A stretch of 64,000 nt of DNA, from contig BSBM01000050.1 in assembly GCA_027924585.1 (NCBI GenBank), positions 2,170,001-2,234,000 on the forward strand, read 5' to 3'. The stretch is from Larix kaempferi (taxonomy: Eukaryota > Streptophyta > Pinopsida > Pinales > Pinaceae). The position numbers and the translations under genes are program-made. Numbering within the stretch: the stretch's first letter is position 1; the number at the start of each line of letters is the position of its first letter. The notes under the pieces are model-generated. The model saw only the letters and a program-made list of their open reading frames with translations. It did not search any database and had not been told where the DNA came from. Shown here one piece after another: positions 1-13,218 of the stretch.

Positions 1-1987
1 TTGTAGAGTGGTATAGGGTTTTGGTCTTTATTATCCTATATAAGGAGGAGACCCCCTATTGTATAGCTCACCTTTGGAGCTCTGGAATATTGGAATAGAA
101 CACTTCTTTGTGGAGCATATCTCTCTTGTCTTGTGGATTCTCTTGCATCTTGAGTATACAGTATCTCTTCTATATATTATTGTGGATTTTGGTGCTTCTA
201 CTAGTTTTCTTGCAAGAAAGTCAAATTGGTGGAGAGGAGGGCGATTTCTTGAGGGTTATTGTTGGAGGGATCCACATAGTCTCTCTTGGATTGATCTTGG
301 TGAAAGGGAGTATCATTATTGTATCTTTGTGACATAATTGATGCTTTCTATTACATTTTTCCATCATTTTCATAATCATCTTACTTGGCTTGTTTCATGT
401 GATCTTGTCTTGTCGGAGGAGGACGATTTGGCTATCTTGGAGGAGGACGTTTTGGTTGGAGCTCTAAGATCTCACTCTTGAATATACACATAGGAGAATG
501 CTATCAATTTGCAAGGTGGCCATAAGCAATTGAGGTAATATCTACAAGGTATGTGCCTCTTTCCATCCATTCTATCTTCATTGGTCGCAAATCCTAATTA
601 ATCAAAACCCCAATTTTGGTTTTTCTTAGATCTACTTAGATCTAGCCTTGCTTTTGAAAAGATCTTAAGAACCCACCTCTATAGCATCTACCCCTAGTTG
701 GATCTATAGTTTGGTGGTGATTGGGTTAAAATTTACACACTTTTCAAGGCAATATAGCTCTCTTCAGGCAAATCTCACTTCCTTGGGAGAGGCTTGTTTG
801 GTTAGATCTAGCATATGGGTAAGTGAGATCCCACTTGATTTGCAATCTACATATTGATAACCTACCCCTAGACTCTTACTTTGGTGATTTCTACCTTGTG
901 GGCATCATTCCACATTTCAAGGGATTAAAACCCCATTTTGGACTACTTGGCACCTTAAAATTCAGATCTAGTAAGATCTAACCCTTGGATTGTCTTGATT
1001 TTCTAGATCCACATAGATCATTGCCTAAACTATTTGGATCTACAATTTGGTGGCCATTGGACTTGTTTGACACACCTTTCCCATCTTTTAGCCCTCCTTG
1101 AGCAAGGTCGCACTTCCTTGGGTGATTGAGTTTGCCCACTTTAAGGACATGGGTAGTTGGGATTTTTGTGGATTTGGAACGGGCATACCTTGAAACCTAG
1201 GTCTAGAGTATCATTTTGTGACGATCTTCCTTGGGGGTAGCATTCCTTGTTTTAAGGGATTGTGGTCCACTTAGGGTCAAATCATGAAATCCTAGATCTA
1301 GCAAAATCCAACCACCACATCCCAATTAGTTCACTTGATTTGAATACTTGGTGTCCCGATCTACACTTTGACATATCTTTTGACTCCATTAACCCATCCA
1401 ACAAGGCACTAGTCTTCCTTAGGCAAGTCGCACTCCTTGGGAATTGTGTCAAACCTTAGATCCCATATGTGGGTATTCCTAGTTTCAACTTAGATCCATA
1501 GATCTACTCATTATATGCCCCTTAGTACCAATTTCATCCCTAAAAGTCCATCTTGTGGGTCCCATTTGAGTCATTCACATATCCCAAGAAAGTGGGTCCC
1601 ACTTGTGCAATACATGGTACTAGATCTTGTCTTTTTAGCTCATCATGTGGCCTAAATCATACATTGGTTGAAACACTAATCATCTATCAAACCACCTTCA
1701 ACCATACTTTAACTTCTAGGTCCACTTAACCTTGCATTGGTTTACGTAACTTACCATTAACTCATCCATAGGAACCTTTGTTTGAGTCCAATAATCTTTG
1801 ATTGGTAATAGGGTCTCCCCCTAGGTCTTGATTCATCCAGATCTAAAGTGAAGAGTGCCTCGGTTGACGTGACTCCCACCTTGCATTGGGAACCGTGGCA
1901 TCTCTTGGGTCACCTCTTTAGTTGTCCATCTCCTTTACCGTCCCGGATGGGATACCACTATGGGCAACTACAAGTTGTGTGAGAACA
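1..1987 (+). repeat. L-family long LTR, + sense, right end (starts before window)
   Basis: The right border reads CAAGTTGTGTGAGAACA, matching the L terminus (GTGTGATAACA) with changes. The body matches other L copies in this window, closely so at 57001-58360 in the same orientation. A TATA box TATATAA at 37-43 lies in the shared block ATCCTATATAAGGAGGAGAC, so bases 1-36 are late U3 and the remainder R-U5. No primer-binding site follows, so this is a solo or broken LTR. Small open frames here (for example 59-337) are not genes. Confidence 0.75.
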
Positions 1988-3229
1988 GGTACATCAATAG
2001 TATAGGCATCAATATGGAGTAGAGGGTGAGAGATACACTCTACTCAGTGGCATGAATCCATTGGTGGATGCATGCGGACCTTCTAGGGTGTTTTCCCTCA
2101 TGCATGCATGAGATTTGCATGTACAGTTATTAATTAAAAGATGCATGCAAAAATGACTTTTTGCATGCACAGATATTAGGTTTTTGGTAAACCTAATTGA
2201 TCAGTGAGATTATATATAGAGGCGGGGGGTCCCCATATGAGGTTGCTCAGTTGACTTATCAAAGAGAGATCAACCAAGAGTGAGGAGGGCGCATTAGTGC
2301 ATGTAGGACGACTTTCTGAAAAAGAGAGGAGCTTTTGCAAGAGGGAGAGTGGGGTGATCCGAGCTGGATGAGACAACACTTGACCAGAGGCACTTGGCAC
2401 CCAGTTCTATGTACTAAGAGAGTTTACTAGAGAGGTTTTTGCAGAGATTAAAGAGGACATCTTCCAGAGAGAGAGAGGGGAGGATTACCAGAGGAGAGAG
2501 GAGTTCGTTCTGGATTCGATTGACCGATTGAGCAGTTGAGACTTTCGGATTATCCTTGCCTCAGTGTTTGAGGAAGGACTGTGACGATCAAAGCTCAGAT
2601 CTGTTGAGATCTAATTCCGTACGAGCATCTGACATCTAGAGGGAGTGTGCACTTTTCCATGCGTAGGAAGGGCGCATTCATCAGATCTAGCCGTTTTCCT
2701 TCTTCCGTAGCAGAGAAGATCAGAGCAGTGTAGTAGGAGAGACAGTACCGGCAGAGTTACCTGCAGACAGATCCCGATCCAGTTGACAAATTAGGGCACA
2801 TTTTCTTTGTGCATGTAACAGTTGTTGCATGCAGATCTAGGGTTTTGACCCTGTCAGGTTTGGTTGTTACATCTAAGGTAACATTGTATGTACTTGTATT
2901 CTTCTAATTTTGCTCTGGGCTCAAGATAGAAGAAAGCCCCACAAATAGCTGGTTTTCCCCGTTTGGGGTTTCCAGGGTACATCCAATGTTGTGTGATTGA
3001 TTGATTTTTCATTGTCAAAGTGTTAAGAGATCTATATTGTTTGATTCTTAAGTCTTTATTGCATTATTGATTTATCGAGACTCAAACCACTTGAGATCTC
3101 AGGGCTTTCCAGAGGGAGTAGTGATCTCTGGATAAATTTAACACAACTTAGGTTCGCTTCTAAATCAACTCGCACCCTGCAAAGCTTTCATACACTTACA
3201 GGAACAAATGGATCAAATCTAGAAAACAT
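1988..3229 (+). repeat. Decayed LTR-like sequence, possibly Copia type
   Basis: There is no coding signal. A TATA-like stretch (TTATATATAGAGG, about 2210) is followed by about 950 bp. The later part (2920-3160: CCCCGTTTGGGGTTTCC, then a T-rich run and TTTAACA) resembles R-U5 regions of plant Copia LTRs. I could not find two LTR copies or a target duplication, so the class is tentative. Several ATGCATGC palindromes occur at 2070-2160. Confidence 0.35.
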
Positions 3230-4481
3230 AGATTAACAAAAAGCTACGAAGAGCAATTCTAGAACTGAGTATGCATGCTACTTCCTAACCTTTCAATAAC
3301 ATGTTAAAAGCAAACAACTCAAAGACTATGAATGTTTTCTCCTATGGGCTTAGAGGCCTTCTTAGTTAAATAGATCCACAAATTCAAAACAGTAAATATA
3401 GAAAAGCAAAACAAAATTTACCTCAACAAACATGCTTCACAATGATGGATCTTTCACACTTCATGGACCTCCAAAGCCTCAACAATATTGTATTATGAAA
3501 TTATTACGCATTACAAGAGAAAAGGTTCGATGCTAATCCACTCGGAATGAGGGAGCTCGACCTTGCTTAAATAGAGAAGAAGAGAGAGGGGGCGTACTAT
3601 AGAATAATCTAGGGTTCAGAAGGGGTGCATATCTAGAAGAGGGAGTGATCTCCCTTTGTTTAGGATCCAACTCCCTCTTGGTTGGTGTGAAGGAGTGAGG
3701 TGATTGCCTCCTCAAAAGAGGGGCGCCCCTCCTTTCTTTGTAACCTTCTCCAACGATTCTTCATGAGCCAACAAACCAAGAAGTCGCGCACATAAGGAGA
3801 GGGCGCAATTCCCAAGAGAAAAATGCTTGTAGTGCTCCGATACTGATTTGAACTTGACTGGATATGATTGGATTCATCTCCGATGATGATTGCCATGTCA
3901 ATTGGGCCTTTATTTGGCTCCAATCCCTCAATTATAGAGAATTTGATTTTTTTCCATTCTTTATTATTTTAATTAAATAATTCTCTTTTAATATTTTCGA
4001 GAGAATTTTTATTAAAGTGAATAATATTCACTCAAAACTTAGGCAAAGTGGGTTTGGGGGTTTTGTGGGTGCTCCGGGTTAGAAAACGAGCACTCCCAAG
4101 GAAAAAACAACCCATAGACCACACTTTTATCATATTTTTGATCTTTTAATTAAAATCATTAAAAAACCCCATAAAACGGGAAAAATTAAAATCATCCGAA
4201 CTGACTCAAACTCCTAGGGGACCTAGTACATGTTCATAATGACTCAATTATATGTCTAGCAAGCTCATAAACATTGACACCTGAACTTTAATAACATCCT
4301 AAGGTTCAAAAATTAGGACGACCATTCCAGCTTTAAAGGAACGGGTGAAAAACTCGTCGATTATACAACGCTTATTCAACATTGCATAATTGACAAGGAA
4401 AAAGCACCATGGAATGATCACCATTGATAAACAAGTCCTAGGAGGCCAAATTCTTTACATAAGAACGTATTGCTAGCACAT
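3230..4481 (-). repeat. Decayed S-related LTR, left part
   Basis: The stretch around 3830-4080 parallels S copies (CGATACTGATTTGAAC, TGCCATGTCAATTGGGCC, then AT-rich TTTATTATTTTAATTAA) in the same order as 16600-16860. The sequence then runs to 4481, where an L LTR is inserted. It resumes at 8425 and ends GGTAACA at 8591. Sense is inferred as minus from S copies with a TATA box. Confidence 0.5.
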
Positions 4482-7400
4482 TGTTATCACACAAACTCTA
4501 GTTGTTGGTGGTAGGTATCCCAATAGGGACAGTAGAGGTGAACAACTAGGAAGGTGTAACCAACAGTAGCCAGGTCCTCCGTCCAAGAGACAAAAATCAC
4601 ATCGGACAAGGCTACAGTCACTTTAGACGAGGAAAGTAGCCAAGTCAGGGGGGAGACCCCACTCAACCAATGATGGTTGAGACTCAACAATCAGACACCC
4701 ATACCCAAAAGATGAACAAAGCGAGAAACAAGATGGATGACTAAATTGAGATTTCTTCCAGTCTAGAGAGATCGGGATTCTGAGGTGAGAGAGTAAACTA
4801 TGTGAGACGAAATCAGACCTGATCATGAATGTAAATGATGAATAAATTAAAGAATTAAAAGATTGGAAATTAAATCAGCAATACAGAAATTTACTAGAAA
4901 AGTGATTGAGGACCCAGCCTATGGGGAATGAAGCTTGTGATGATTTATTCATACATGGCAGTGTTGGATGAACAATTAAAGCACATCTTCCAGCAATTAC
5001 AAACTTATTAAGTGGCTGATTTAAAGCACAAAACAGACCAGCAAAAAGTGAGGTGAAAGCACCCTAGGGGAATGAGTTAAAAGGTGGAAAAATGGACCTA
5101 GGGCATAGAAAAAATGACGTTTATATTCACTTCCAGCCAATGAAACTTGATATTCTAAGGTAAAATGATGTTCTGAAACCAAATATCAAGTACCCATAAC
5201 CCAGAAATCAACCAAACAGCGTGATTAGACAGTTTTCCCAGGTGGGGCGAATTCAGTGAGAGACTAGTGCCTGGTTAAGTGGGTAAATGGAGTTGGAATC
5301 AAATGAAATTCGGGATATAAGCCTTTAAGCATAAATCATTTGTGGGTTTTAAAGGAAAACAAATTTTAACAGTCAAATTTAAAGATTTTAATTTTGGGGG
5401 TTTTTTATGATTTTTCTCTCTTAAACAAAATTCAGAAATTGAAATGCAAGAGAAGAAGAAGTAACACCTACTTGGAACTAGCTAATATTTTTGATTTTGT
5501 TGAGGTTATTATGTCCCGAAGATCAAATAGCAACAGTTGAAGATGTCCCAGCTGAAATTGATTTGCTCTCTCCCCACCAACTCGTCCTCCTTGCCTGCAA
5601 ACACCAATGGATAAGAAAATCAAATTAGTGTTGACAAACAAGTAAATCTATAGCAATACAAATTAGAATGAGGAAAATGTTTGGCTGGAATGGCAAAAAC
5701 ACTTCCCTTGTGATACCAATCCGGAGAATGGAGCAACAGTGGCAGCCAAATGGTGTGCCCTCCTCCAAGACTTTGCTTGCTGCAAACAATGGTGAGAAAT
5801 ATAGTGCTGGAAACACACACCAACTACAACTAGTGCATCAAGATAGTATGGAAATCAACAATATCAAGAAGCTATCACACAAGAGCCAAGTAGAGTAGCA
5901 ACGTTTTCTCTTCTATTCACTCCAAAAAATGCCAAGAGACTACAAATGGAGTGCGTCCATTCTCTTATAGAGATGGCTCACTCTCCAAATAGGTTTCCCC
6001 CCAAAACGGAGGGTGGAGATCAATCCCCAACCATCAAAATCGAATGGTGGAGATTGCTCCCTATAGGGGGTGCGAATTGCCCAAGGAAGCGCACTAGAGG
6101 AGGAGAGGGGCCCATGTGGGGGCCATACATAAAAAAATGGGTTGGGGGGTGTCTATATGGGGTTTTATCCCCCCAACCATATACAACAAGGGTCCCACCA
6201 TCACAAAAGAAGGAAATCGAATCCCCCCCTAAGGAGAAAAACGCCCCCTATGGGCCAAATCGAGCTCAATGGTGAGCTGTCACATGAAGGGCCCCACAAT
6301 GCCCAAATATTACATCAAACATTACCAAAAATACCTTAGAGATTACCTTTACCATTGCCAACCTTTAATTTTTTCCATTTACCTATAGTTGCCTTAGTCA
6401 AATTCTAATTTCCATGTATTTTCTACTGGTTTATATGGCTGAAGATGAAATTTGGGCTTTTGACCCACTTTTAGTGCCCAGATTGCCGAACCGTCTACTG
6501 CAATGCGATCGTGGACCCCAAAAGTAGTAGGGATGACCACTTGAACGACCCCGATCCATCACTTTGGCATTATTTGCCCCGAATCCATAATTTTTAATTA
6601 AAACAGGTCAAAGTTGACCAATAATAATTAAAAAATTCTCAAATGGTTCAATGTTTTGCAATTCCGTCAGTTGCATGCTCATATGGGACCCCTATAGATA
6701 ATAAATGATCAAAATCGAAATTCCGATCGCCACATTTTTTCGGGCCCATTTTTGGCCTAGTTAGCCCAGTTTGACCAAGTCAAATCTGGTCAACCATAGT
6801 GCTAGCTGAATCCTGTATGCAAGCATGAAGTGACAAGGCTCAATTAAACAAGTTAGTGCATTACTAAGCAATAAATGATAACATGGTGATCAGAAATTCA
6901 TTAAATCTCGAAATAGTGGGCCCACCACCTCCAAAAGACTAAGATGTTATGCACATCCATAGAATTGACCACCCTGCTGACTCTAGGTGATGTGGACAAC
7001 AGGGAAAAGGATATGGGAAGACCAGGATGAAGATCATGTGACCCTTTGGACAACTCGAGAAAGCAGGGTCCACTGAGGTAAGTATGCCATGACAGAACAC
7101 GGGGAAGGTCGGTGCCTCACAAATGGGTATAGTGCAGGGAAACCACCACTAGTCATCTAACAAGTATCCCACAACTCACATCCGTATCCGAAGACTCTGT
7201 GAGGTTCTTTTCTAGAGCCGCCAAACTGGGTGTCTGGCAAACCGTAACTTGAGACTCTAGGGGGCAATCTTGAGCTTGTCCCTTGCTCCTTCTCAACTCC
7301 TTGTCCCACAGGACAAGGTGAGGAATAACCACTACAAATGCTGACATGTATAGCTGACCAAAATCTATGTGTGTTCATAAACACATTGCATGGATTTTAC

Positions 7401-8419
7401 AATGAGTTTCATACTTAGCCCTTTTTTGGCTAGATTTTACATTTACAACATAAAGGCCTTTTTAGCCTGATTTACATTTCATTTCTTCATTTCTTGATGT
7501 CTTCATTTCTTAATGGCCCCCTTGGGATACATACATATCTCAAAAGATATAAACATGGCGCTCATACTGCAAAGGTAATGGGGGTGGGCAATACATGCTT
7601 CGATGACAAGTGGGGAGCACCTAGTGAGGCTACACAATCCTAATTGCATTGCAACATCGGGGGCAACTGACAGGAGCAAATCCCAGGTCTAACCGTGTAT
7701 CTCACACACTAAAGAGCCGAGGCACAATAAACAGGGAGTCATGGCAAACTCAGAGATTAGTGGGGAAGGGGGTCCTCGTGATCACAAATCAGAATCCAAG
7801 TCGGGGAAGAAGTGTCATGGATGAGTCGGATGGGTGGAGAAAGTGGTAATGATGCTAAAATCAGCTATCGAGGGGCTAAGTGATCAAGTCTAAGCCAAGT
7901 ATATAGGACATGACTCAGCGTGCATATACATAAGTCTGACCGGAGGTGTGGACTGACATCACCAAGGGCCCAAAACACATCACATCATAGTTAGATCACC
8001 AAATATATCATCTCATGCAAAGTTAGTGTACTAACAAGTATAAATGAGCCTAATCTACAACATGAGCAACAAACAATAATATGTAATACCTGCTGCTACC
8101 GAACCTATATCTGAGTTGGATCTCTACTGAATCCGGGCACATAATAAACCAGCACTGTACTGTGATAATCTCGATCCGAACAAGACTAGGCAACTGTCTC
8201 AAATGGGCTTGTGTCAAAGCCTGGCAAGGAAGGGTAACCCTGTGGTAGATGGTAAGTCCAACTATCTGTCCCCTCTGATATGTCTGCTAGGGGTAATCTG
8301 AACAAAAATGCCTCCTCTGAATGCAACTGATCTCCTGATCTGGGAAAAAAAGTATTGTGCGTTCCTCGGCCACACAGTCTGCAGTATGGAAGCTGCTACC
8401 GACATAAAATGTGATAACA
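4482..8419 (-). mobile_element. Complete L-family solo LTR (3,938 bp)
   Basis: It starts TGTTATCACACAAAC and ends TGTGATAACA. A perfect 5-bp target duplication CACAT flanks it (4477-4481 and 8420-8424). It holds no retroviral coding region, only non-coding sequence collinear with L copies at 28358, 48233 and 50907. A minus-strand TATA-like box (CTATAAGAG, around 5970) and the terminus of the L element with a primer-binding site give its sense as minus. A unit of this size with TG...CA ends and a 5-bp duplication, but no inner domain, is best read as a solo LTR left by recombination. Confidence 0.82.
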
Positions 8420-8424
8420 CACAT

Positions 8425-8824
8425 TTTTACAAAATCCCCAAGGGGGTATGAACATGTAATTATTACAAAGGGGCCAAAATGGCCCTGCAAAAGACTTCTG
8501 AACTTTTGAACACTGATAATGAACATTGAACATGTTCATAACACTGGCGGCTCACAAGAAATCCAACTATGGTACAAAATAGTTGGTAACAATCACATTT
8601 GATGTTTAAGTCCTAGGAAGCCAAGTTCTTTACAGAAGACTGTCATGCTAGTACATTTTTACAATATCCCCAAGGGGCTATGAACATGCAATTATTATGA
8701 AGGGGCCAAAGGTGGCCTTGAAAAGGACTTATGGACTTTTGAACACTGATGATGAACATTGGAAATGTTCACAACTTTGGCGGCTCACAAGAAATCCAGC
8801 TAATGTACAAATTAGGAGGTAACA
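8425..8824 (-). repeat. S-related LTR terminus in two tandem copies (about 233-bp period)
   Basis: Two copies end GGTAACA at 8591 and 8824. Each contains CCCCAAGGGG, ACACTGRTRATGAACATTG and GGCGGCTCACAAGAAATCCA. The second starts near 8594 with AAGTCCTAGGAAGCC. The matching start of the first is at about 4434, before the inserted L LTR. So the duplication predates the L insertion. Confidence 0.65.
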
Positions 8825-10199
8825 AGGTGTACCAGTGATATCTTGACTTAATATCTCAGATCTATGAGATGTTATTGGGATAGGATATTAAGGGACAGGT
8901 TGAGAGTCTTTTGAGACTAACAATGTTTCAACCGATTTGATTTACCACAATAATTTGATTATAAACCAGACCTAAGATAAACAAAGTGCCATGGTAAAAG
9001 TATCCAATTCACCCCACCTAGGGTTTAAGAATTTCAAAATAGTGAAGGACCATGGATTGGTAGATTAATTGATTCAATGACACCCGAAATGGTTACTTGA
9101 TGCTAGATATGACAATTTAAGAAGGCTAAAACAACACTTAGATCACCGAATTGAAAAAATGACTAAGTACCCAAGGTGGGCGAATTGCCCTAAAGAGGAC
9201 CAGTGCTACAGATAGGAAAAATGGAGTCCGATTAAAGCCAAATTTGGTCTCTAAGGGTTTTATGCCAATTCCAACTTGGATTTTTAACTGTGAAATATAA
9301 AGGTGACCCGAACTACTATTCCTAAAGGATGAGGATTTTAAACAATTACAATGTCTAACAAATGGAATAGAAATTTGAAACAAAAGATATAGAGTAGATC
9401 TTACCTGGAAAATCTTGTAGATGCCTTGCAAATGATGATCTATCCTGTCTCGATCAATTTGGAGCAAGTTGGATGAGTTTTCAAGTGAAATTGATTTGCC
9501 CAATGGAGGTAGTGCACCCCTCTTCCCTGCACAAGCAAACTCCCGAAGTAAGATTTGATATATGGAGAAAAGAAACTGTATGTGCAAGAGAAATAGAAAT
9601 CATATCAAAGATCAATCGATGCTATTGAAAACCCCCTGATTATATCATGTCTTCAAGTGAAACAAGTAGGGGAGGTCCAGAAAACGCCCAAGTGAAGTCG
9701 CCCTCCTACATGCAAACACTATCTTTTCCAAAATATTTTTGGAAACACAAGCAATCACTCCAATGCTAAGAGAAATAGACTTTCCAATCAAGTACAAGAA
9801 CATCTGGAAAAGAAGAACCAAGAATTTATGCAAAAAATTATTTTATTCCAATTCTCTAAGAGCCAAAAGTTGCTTTACAATGAGGGGTCTTCTCTCTTAA
9901 ATAGATTCGAGAGAGACCAAATCCATAACCAACTTTTGAATGAGCGGTTGAGATTAAAACATAGATAAGTGATCATCAACGATGGAGATCTTTTATTTTT
10001 TACAACACCTGGATCAAGTTGACCAAGCCAAAGGGGGGTGCACTTTTTCCCAGTGACGCCTTAGGAAAGGCAAATACAACATAACAATAAGGTATAACAT
10101 GTGACAACATGGTGAGGGGGTCCACTAGGAACTCAATTCACCCTAGCCATCCCCAATTACAAGGATATAAAGTTTAACATGATAATACATCCAAGAGCC
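8825..10199 (-). repeat. L-related LTR fragment
   Basis: It shares ordered blocks with L copies: an AAGTACCCAAGG...GCGAATTGCCC...AATGGAGTCC block at about 9165-9220, a promoter block with TTAAATAG near 9895, and AACATGGTGAGGGGGTCC near 10110. Both ends are broken. The 149-codon open frame at 9138-9587 (minus) has no recognisable domain and lies in non-coding LTR blocks. Confidence 0.5.
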
Positions 10200-10925
10200 T
10201 GTTGCTTGGGTTTTCACCCAAGCTTGTGTTGATGAGCACCTACTAACTTGTAGTAGCAGTTCAGATTAAACAATGAAAGTAAATAGATGTAAAAAGTAAA
10301 TTTTGATCTAACATGTGCAAATAAATAATTCTAGATTAAAAACAGTAAACAAAATTGATTCATGAGAGAAATAAATGAAAACTTGAATATTTTCTATTTC
10401 CTCAAAGGGTGAGGATGGTTGAGCTTGAGCAGCTACAATGGTGAGGTGCTCCAAAGCTCCAATGATCTCTTCTTCTCCAAAATGCTAATGGGGGATCCTC
10501 AAACTCAAAAGGGAGGCAAGGGCTCTCAAGAGAGAATTTAGCAGCATAAGGATAGGATGAATGTGGATGAATAGTGAGAAGCCCCTATCACCTTTTTATA
10601 GTTTTTTGATGATGGAGAATACCATTGTGGTTTAAGGAAACCAATGGTATTGATAAAAATGGTTAGGTTTTTTTTTTTTTCTTTTTCATTTTTTGAATAT
10701 ATTTTATATTTTTATTCCCTTTTAATTGATTTTTGGGAATTTTGGACCATTTTTTAGGGTTTTTTGTATTTTTTGAGGAAAATTACATATTTTGAGGGGG
10801 GAAAATGGGTTTTGGTCTTTTTGGTGATCTTTTGAAGGTTTCAGAGGCTCAAATGGTGGAAAAAGTGGACAAATGGGTCATGGGAATAGGGAAATGAGCT
10901 AGTGAACACTTTTTGGGTGTTAACA
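10200..10925 (-). repeat. Third LTR type (about 726 bp), probably a 3' LTR in minus sense
   Basis: It reads TGTTGCTTGG...GTGTTAACA. Right of it lies GATTGCCCCCTGATGTG, which on the minus strand is a polypurine tract (CAGGGGGCAATC) directly before TGTTAACACC. That fits a 3' LTR whose element extends to higher coordinates. A minus-strand TATA (CTATAAAAAGG, near 10595) agrees. No target duplication was confirmed. Confidence 0.5.
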
Positions 10926-13213
10926 GATTGCCCCCTGATGTGTGAGGGCAGGAGCTCATCGTATGGCCAATAGACATCATAATTTCTTTGTCTTTTTCCT
11001 TGGGTTTGGAGGACAGAAGAGACCGGTTGGAGACTGAAACACCAGGCCTATGCAAACTACGCAAACTAAAAATACTTGTCCTCAAAATGAGTGAGGAATA
11101 ATCTCTGAATAATGGACGAGGCGGGCATACCCATGCTCGTATCAAGACATATAAATAACAATGAGGCCCAAAAAAGGGGACCTAAACAATAGATATAAAC
11201 CTGTTGTGTACATCATGATGGTCCAGAGGGGACACAATGCTGGGATATACTCATAGTCATACCATGACTGATCTGAAGGACTGATACACTAGAAAAGAGC
11301 AACAACCGTTCTGAATAAGGTGTCAGAAGGGTTGATGAACTGCTGAATCTGAAGGTATCCAACAACTGTAGGGACTCAATAACTGTGAGTCAACTTCTGA
11401 AGAGTATATGGAACTGTATACTCAAGGGAGTATAAAACTGGGGTACTTCCGAATACTGTCGCCAAGCGCAACCCGGATATCTATAGGAACATGTCACTGG
11501 TTGTTTCCTCAAGTAGACTCACAAATGTGCTAGAGTCAGGTGACATCCGGGGTCTTCAACAAATAACTGAAAGGACCAATACCTTATACGAATCTCAATG
11601 ATGCGATCAAGGTGTTGACGTCGAGCATGTGAGAAACAATCATTTGGAGAGGCACTACTAAGGACTCCTTTCAAAATTATCCATAGGCACTCACCGCTGG
11701 TGGTGATGTGTCCAAGGCACAAGGACCTCTGGGTCTATCCTCTGGAATAGATTGGTTGGCATTGACAGAGGGAGACCTTGCAACTACCAAGGCAATGATG
11801 TTTCCTTGATAGGAGTGCGAGGTGTACAATCGAGAGAGGATAGTGCTGATAGTGCTACTCACATGCTATGGGGATGGGGAATAACTGGGGTCGCAGAGTG
11901 GGGGGGACTCAAACTTCCTTTGTTCAGAGTATGATGGCATGGATGACCTGACAGCATATGAAACGGACTTTAGGTATGGGGATCATAGCTTAAGGGGTCA
12001 GGAGTATGTACTGCAATGGGAGAGACTTAGGAGGACAAATTGATATATGGTATCAGAGAACTCTCAAGGTGGTATATCGCAGAATACTCTGAACAAAGGC
12101 GACCGAATTGGGGTAGCTGCCATAATAGTGTGATTATATATGCTTTGCTGTGGCGCTGAGAGGCATCGTTGGGGACTTCTTCATTGTTTTAAGGATCTCG
12201 AAGAAGGGATAAAAGTGTGCTCAACATGATACTGTCGTGTGGATTTGTACGAGCCCAGGACATTTCATGCTCGTGGTTGTTTTTCAGTTTTAGAGAGTCT
12301 GAAAGCAATAAGTAGACTTCAAGGGGGTTCTTTTTTGTGTATTAGTCTTCAAGGCCCGAAAAAATTATAAAATGATGCAATGAAAAACTCTTCTAGCCGA
12401 TGTGACTAGAGTATTCCTTTTTCGTAATTAGTCTACAAGGTCCGGAAAAGGGGTAAACTTATAGCAGGTAGACGCCCTTTCAGATACGTTTAACGAGCAT
12501 GAAAGGAAGCAAGATTGTTCGGGATCTTTTCATTGTTTTAGGAGTCAGAAAAGAAATTAATAGAAACTCCCTAAGTGCCTTTTTCGTAAAGGAATTGATC
12601 GGCCCGAAAAAGGGATAAAATTATACCAAACAAAAGTAATGGTGAGGCAAGGAGGAAGTGTTCAATCAAGGGACAAGTATGGGGATGAAGCATAGTGATA
12701 GGTGGGGAACACGGATGGGGCCTCTTTGCGAGTTGATGAATGATAGCAAAACAATGCCATAATTGCAGTATGGATGGAGTGAAGGGCTTATGTATAAGTT
12801 GTGATGCACAAATTTTGTAAAATCTGACAACTGTCGATGTGGCACGCAAATCGAGGCGACAAGGTGTGAGGACACATTGTCAAAAAATATTTCTAGTGAG
12901 AGCAAGAAATGATCTCAAGCATCATCATGAGCGTGGAAAACTGAATTCGGCGATATAAAATTTGTCAAAAATGGACGATGACCGCTGTGGCACGCAAACC
13001 GAGGCGACAAGGGTTTGTGAAAAAGTGCCCGAAAAGGGGACCAGTGGAAACGAGAAACTGACTAGATCTCCATGGAGTTCTCGCCGCGCTAAATCCAATG
13101 GTTTCAATGGTTTGGAAAACGGACGTCGTATGGCTCCGGAATGGTCAAAGGAAAAAACGAGGTTAAAAAATGGTTATAAATAAAGGTGAGCCCACCAAGC
13201 CAAGGATGTAGTG
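10926..13213 (-). repeat. Non-coding internal retroelement sequence
   Basis: This 2.3-kb stretch has no usable reading frame. It begins with the polypurine tract of the LTR to its left. Between 12180 and 13030 it carries imperfectly repeated boxes: TCATTGTTTTA at about 12182 and 12530, a CGTAATTAGTCTACAAGG type near 12340 and 12425, and TGTGGCACGCAAA at 12838 and 12986. The S solo LTR at 13219 interrupts it. Confidence 0.4.
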
Positions 13214-13218
13214 GTGGG

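Noticed and set aside
59-337. 92-codon frame at the window start
   Set aside because: It lies in the R-U5 part of an L LTR. The equivalent position in the copy at 57060 is not conserved as protein.
9138-9587. 149-codon minus-strand frame as a gene
   Set aside because: It lies within conserved non-coding L blocks, has no domain and is absent from other copies.
10200-10925. LTR pair between 10200 and 18756
   Set aside because: Both termini start TGTTGC on the + strand, but the following sequence differs (CTTGGGTTTTC versus CACTGGAATGC), so they are not the two LTRs of one element.
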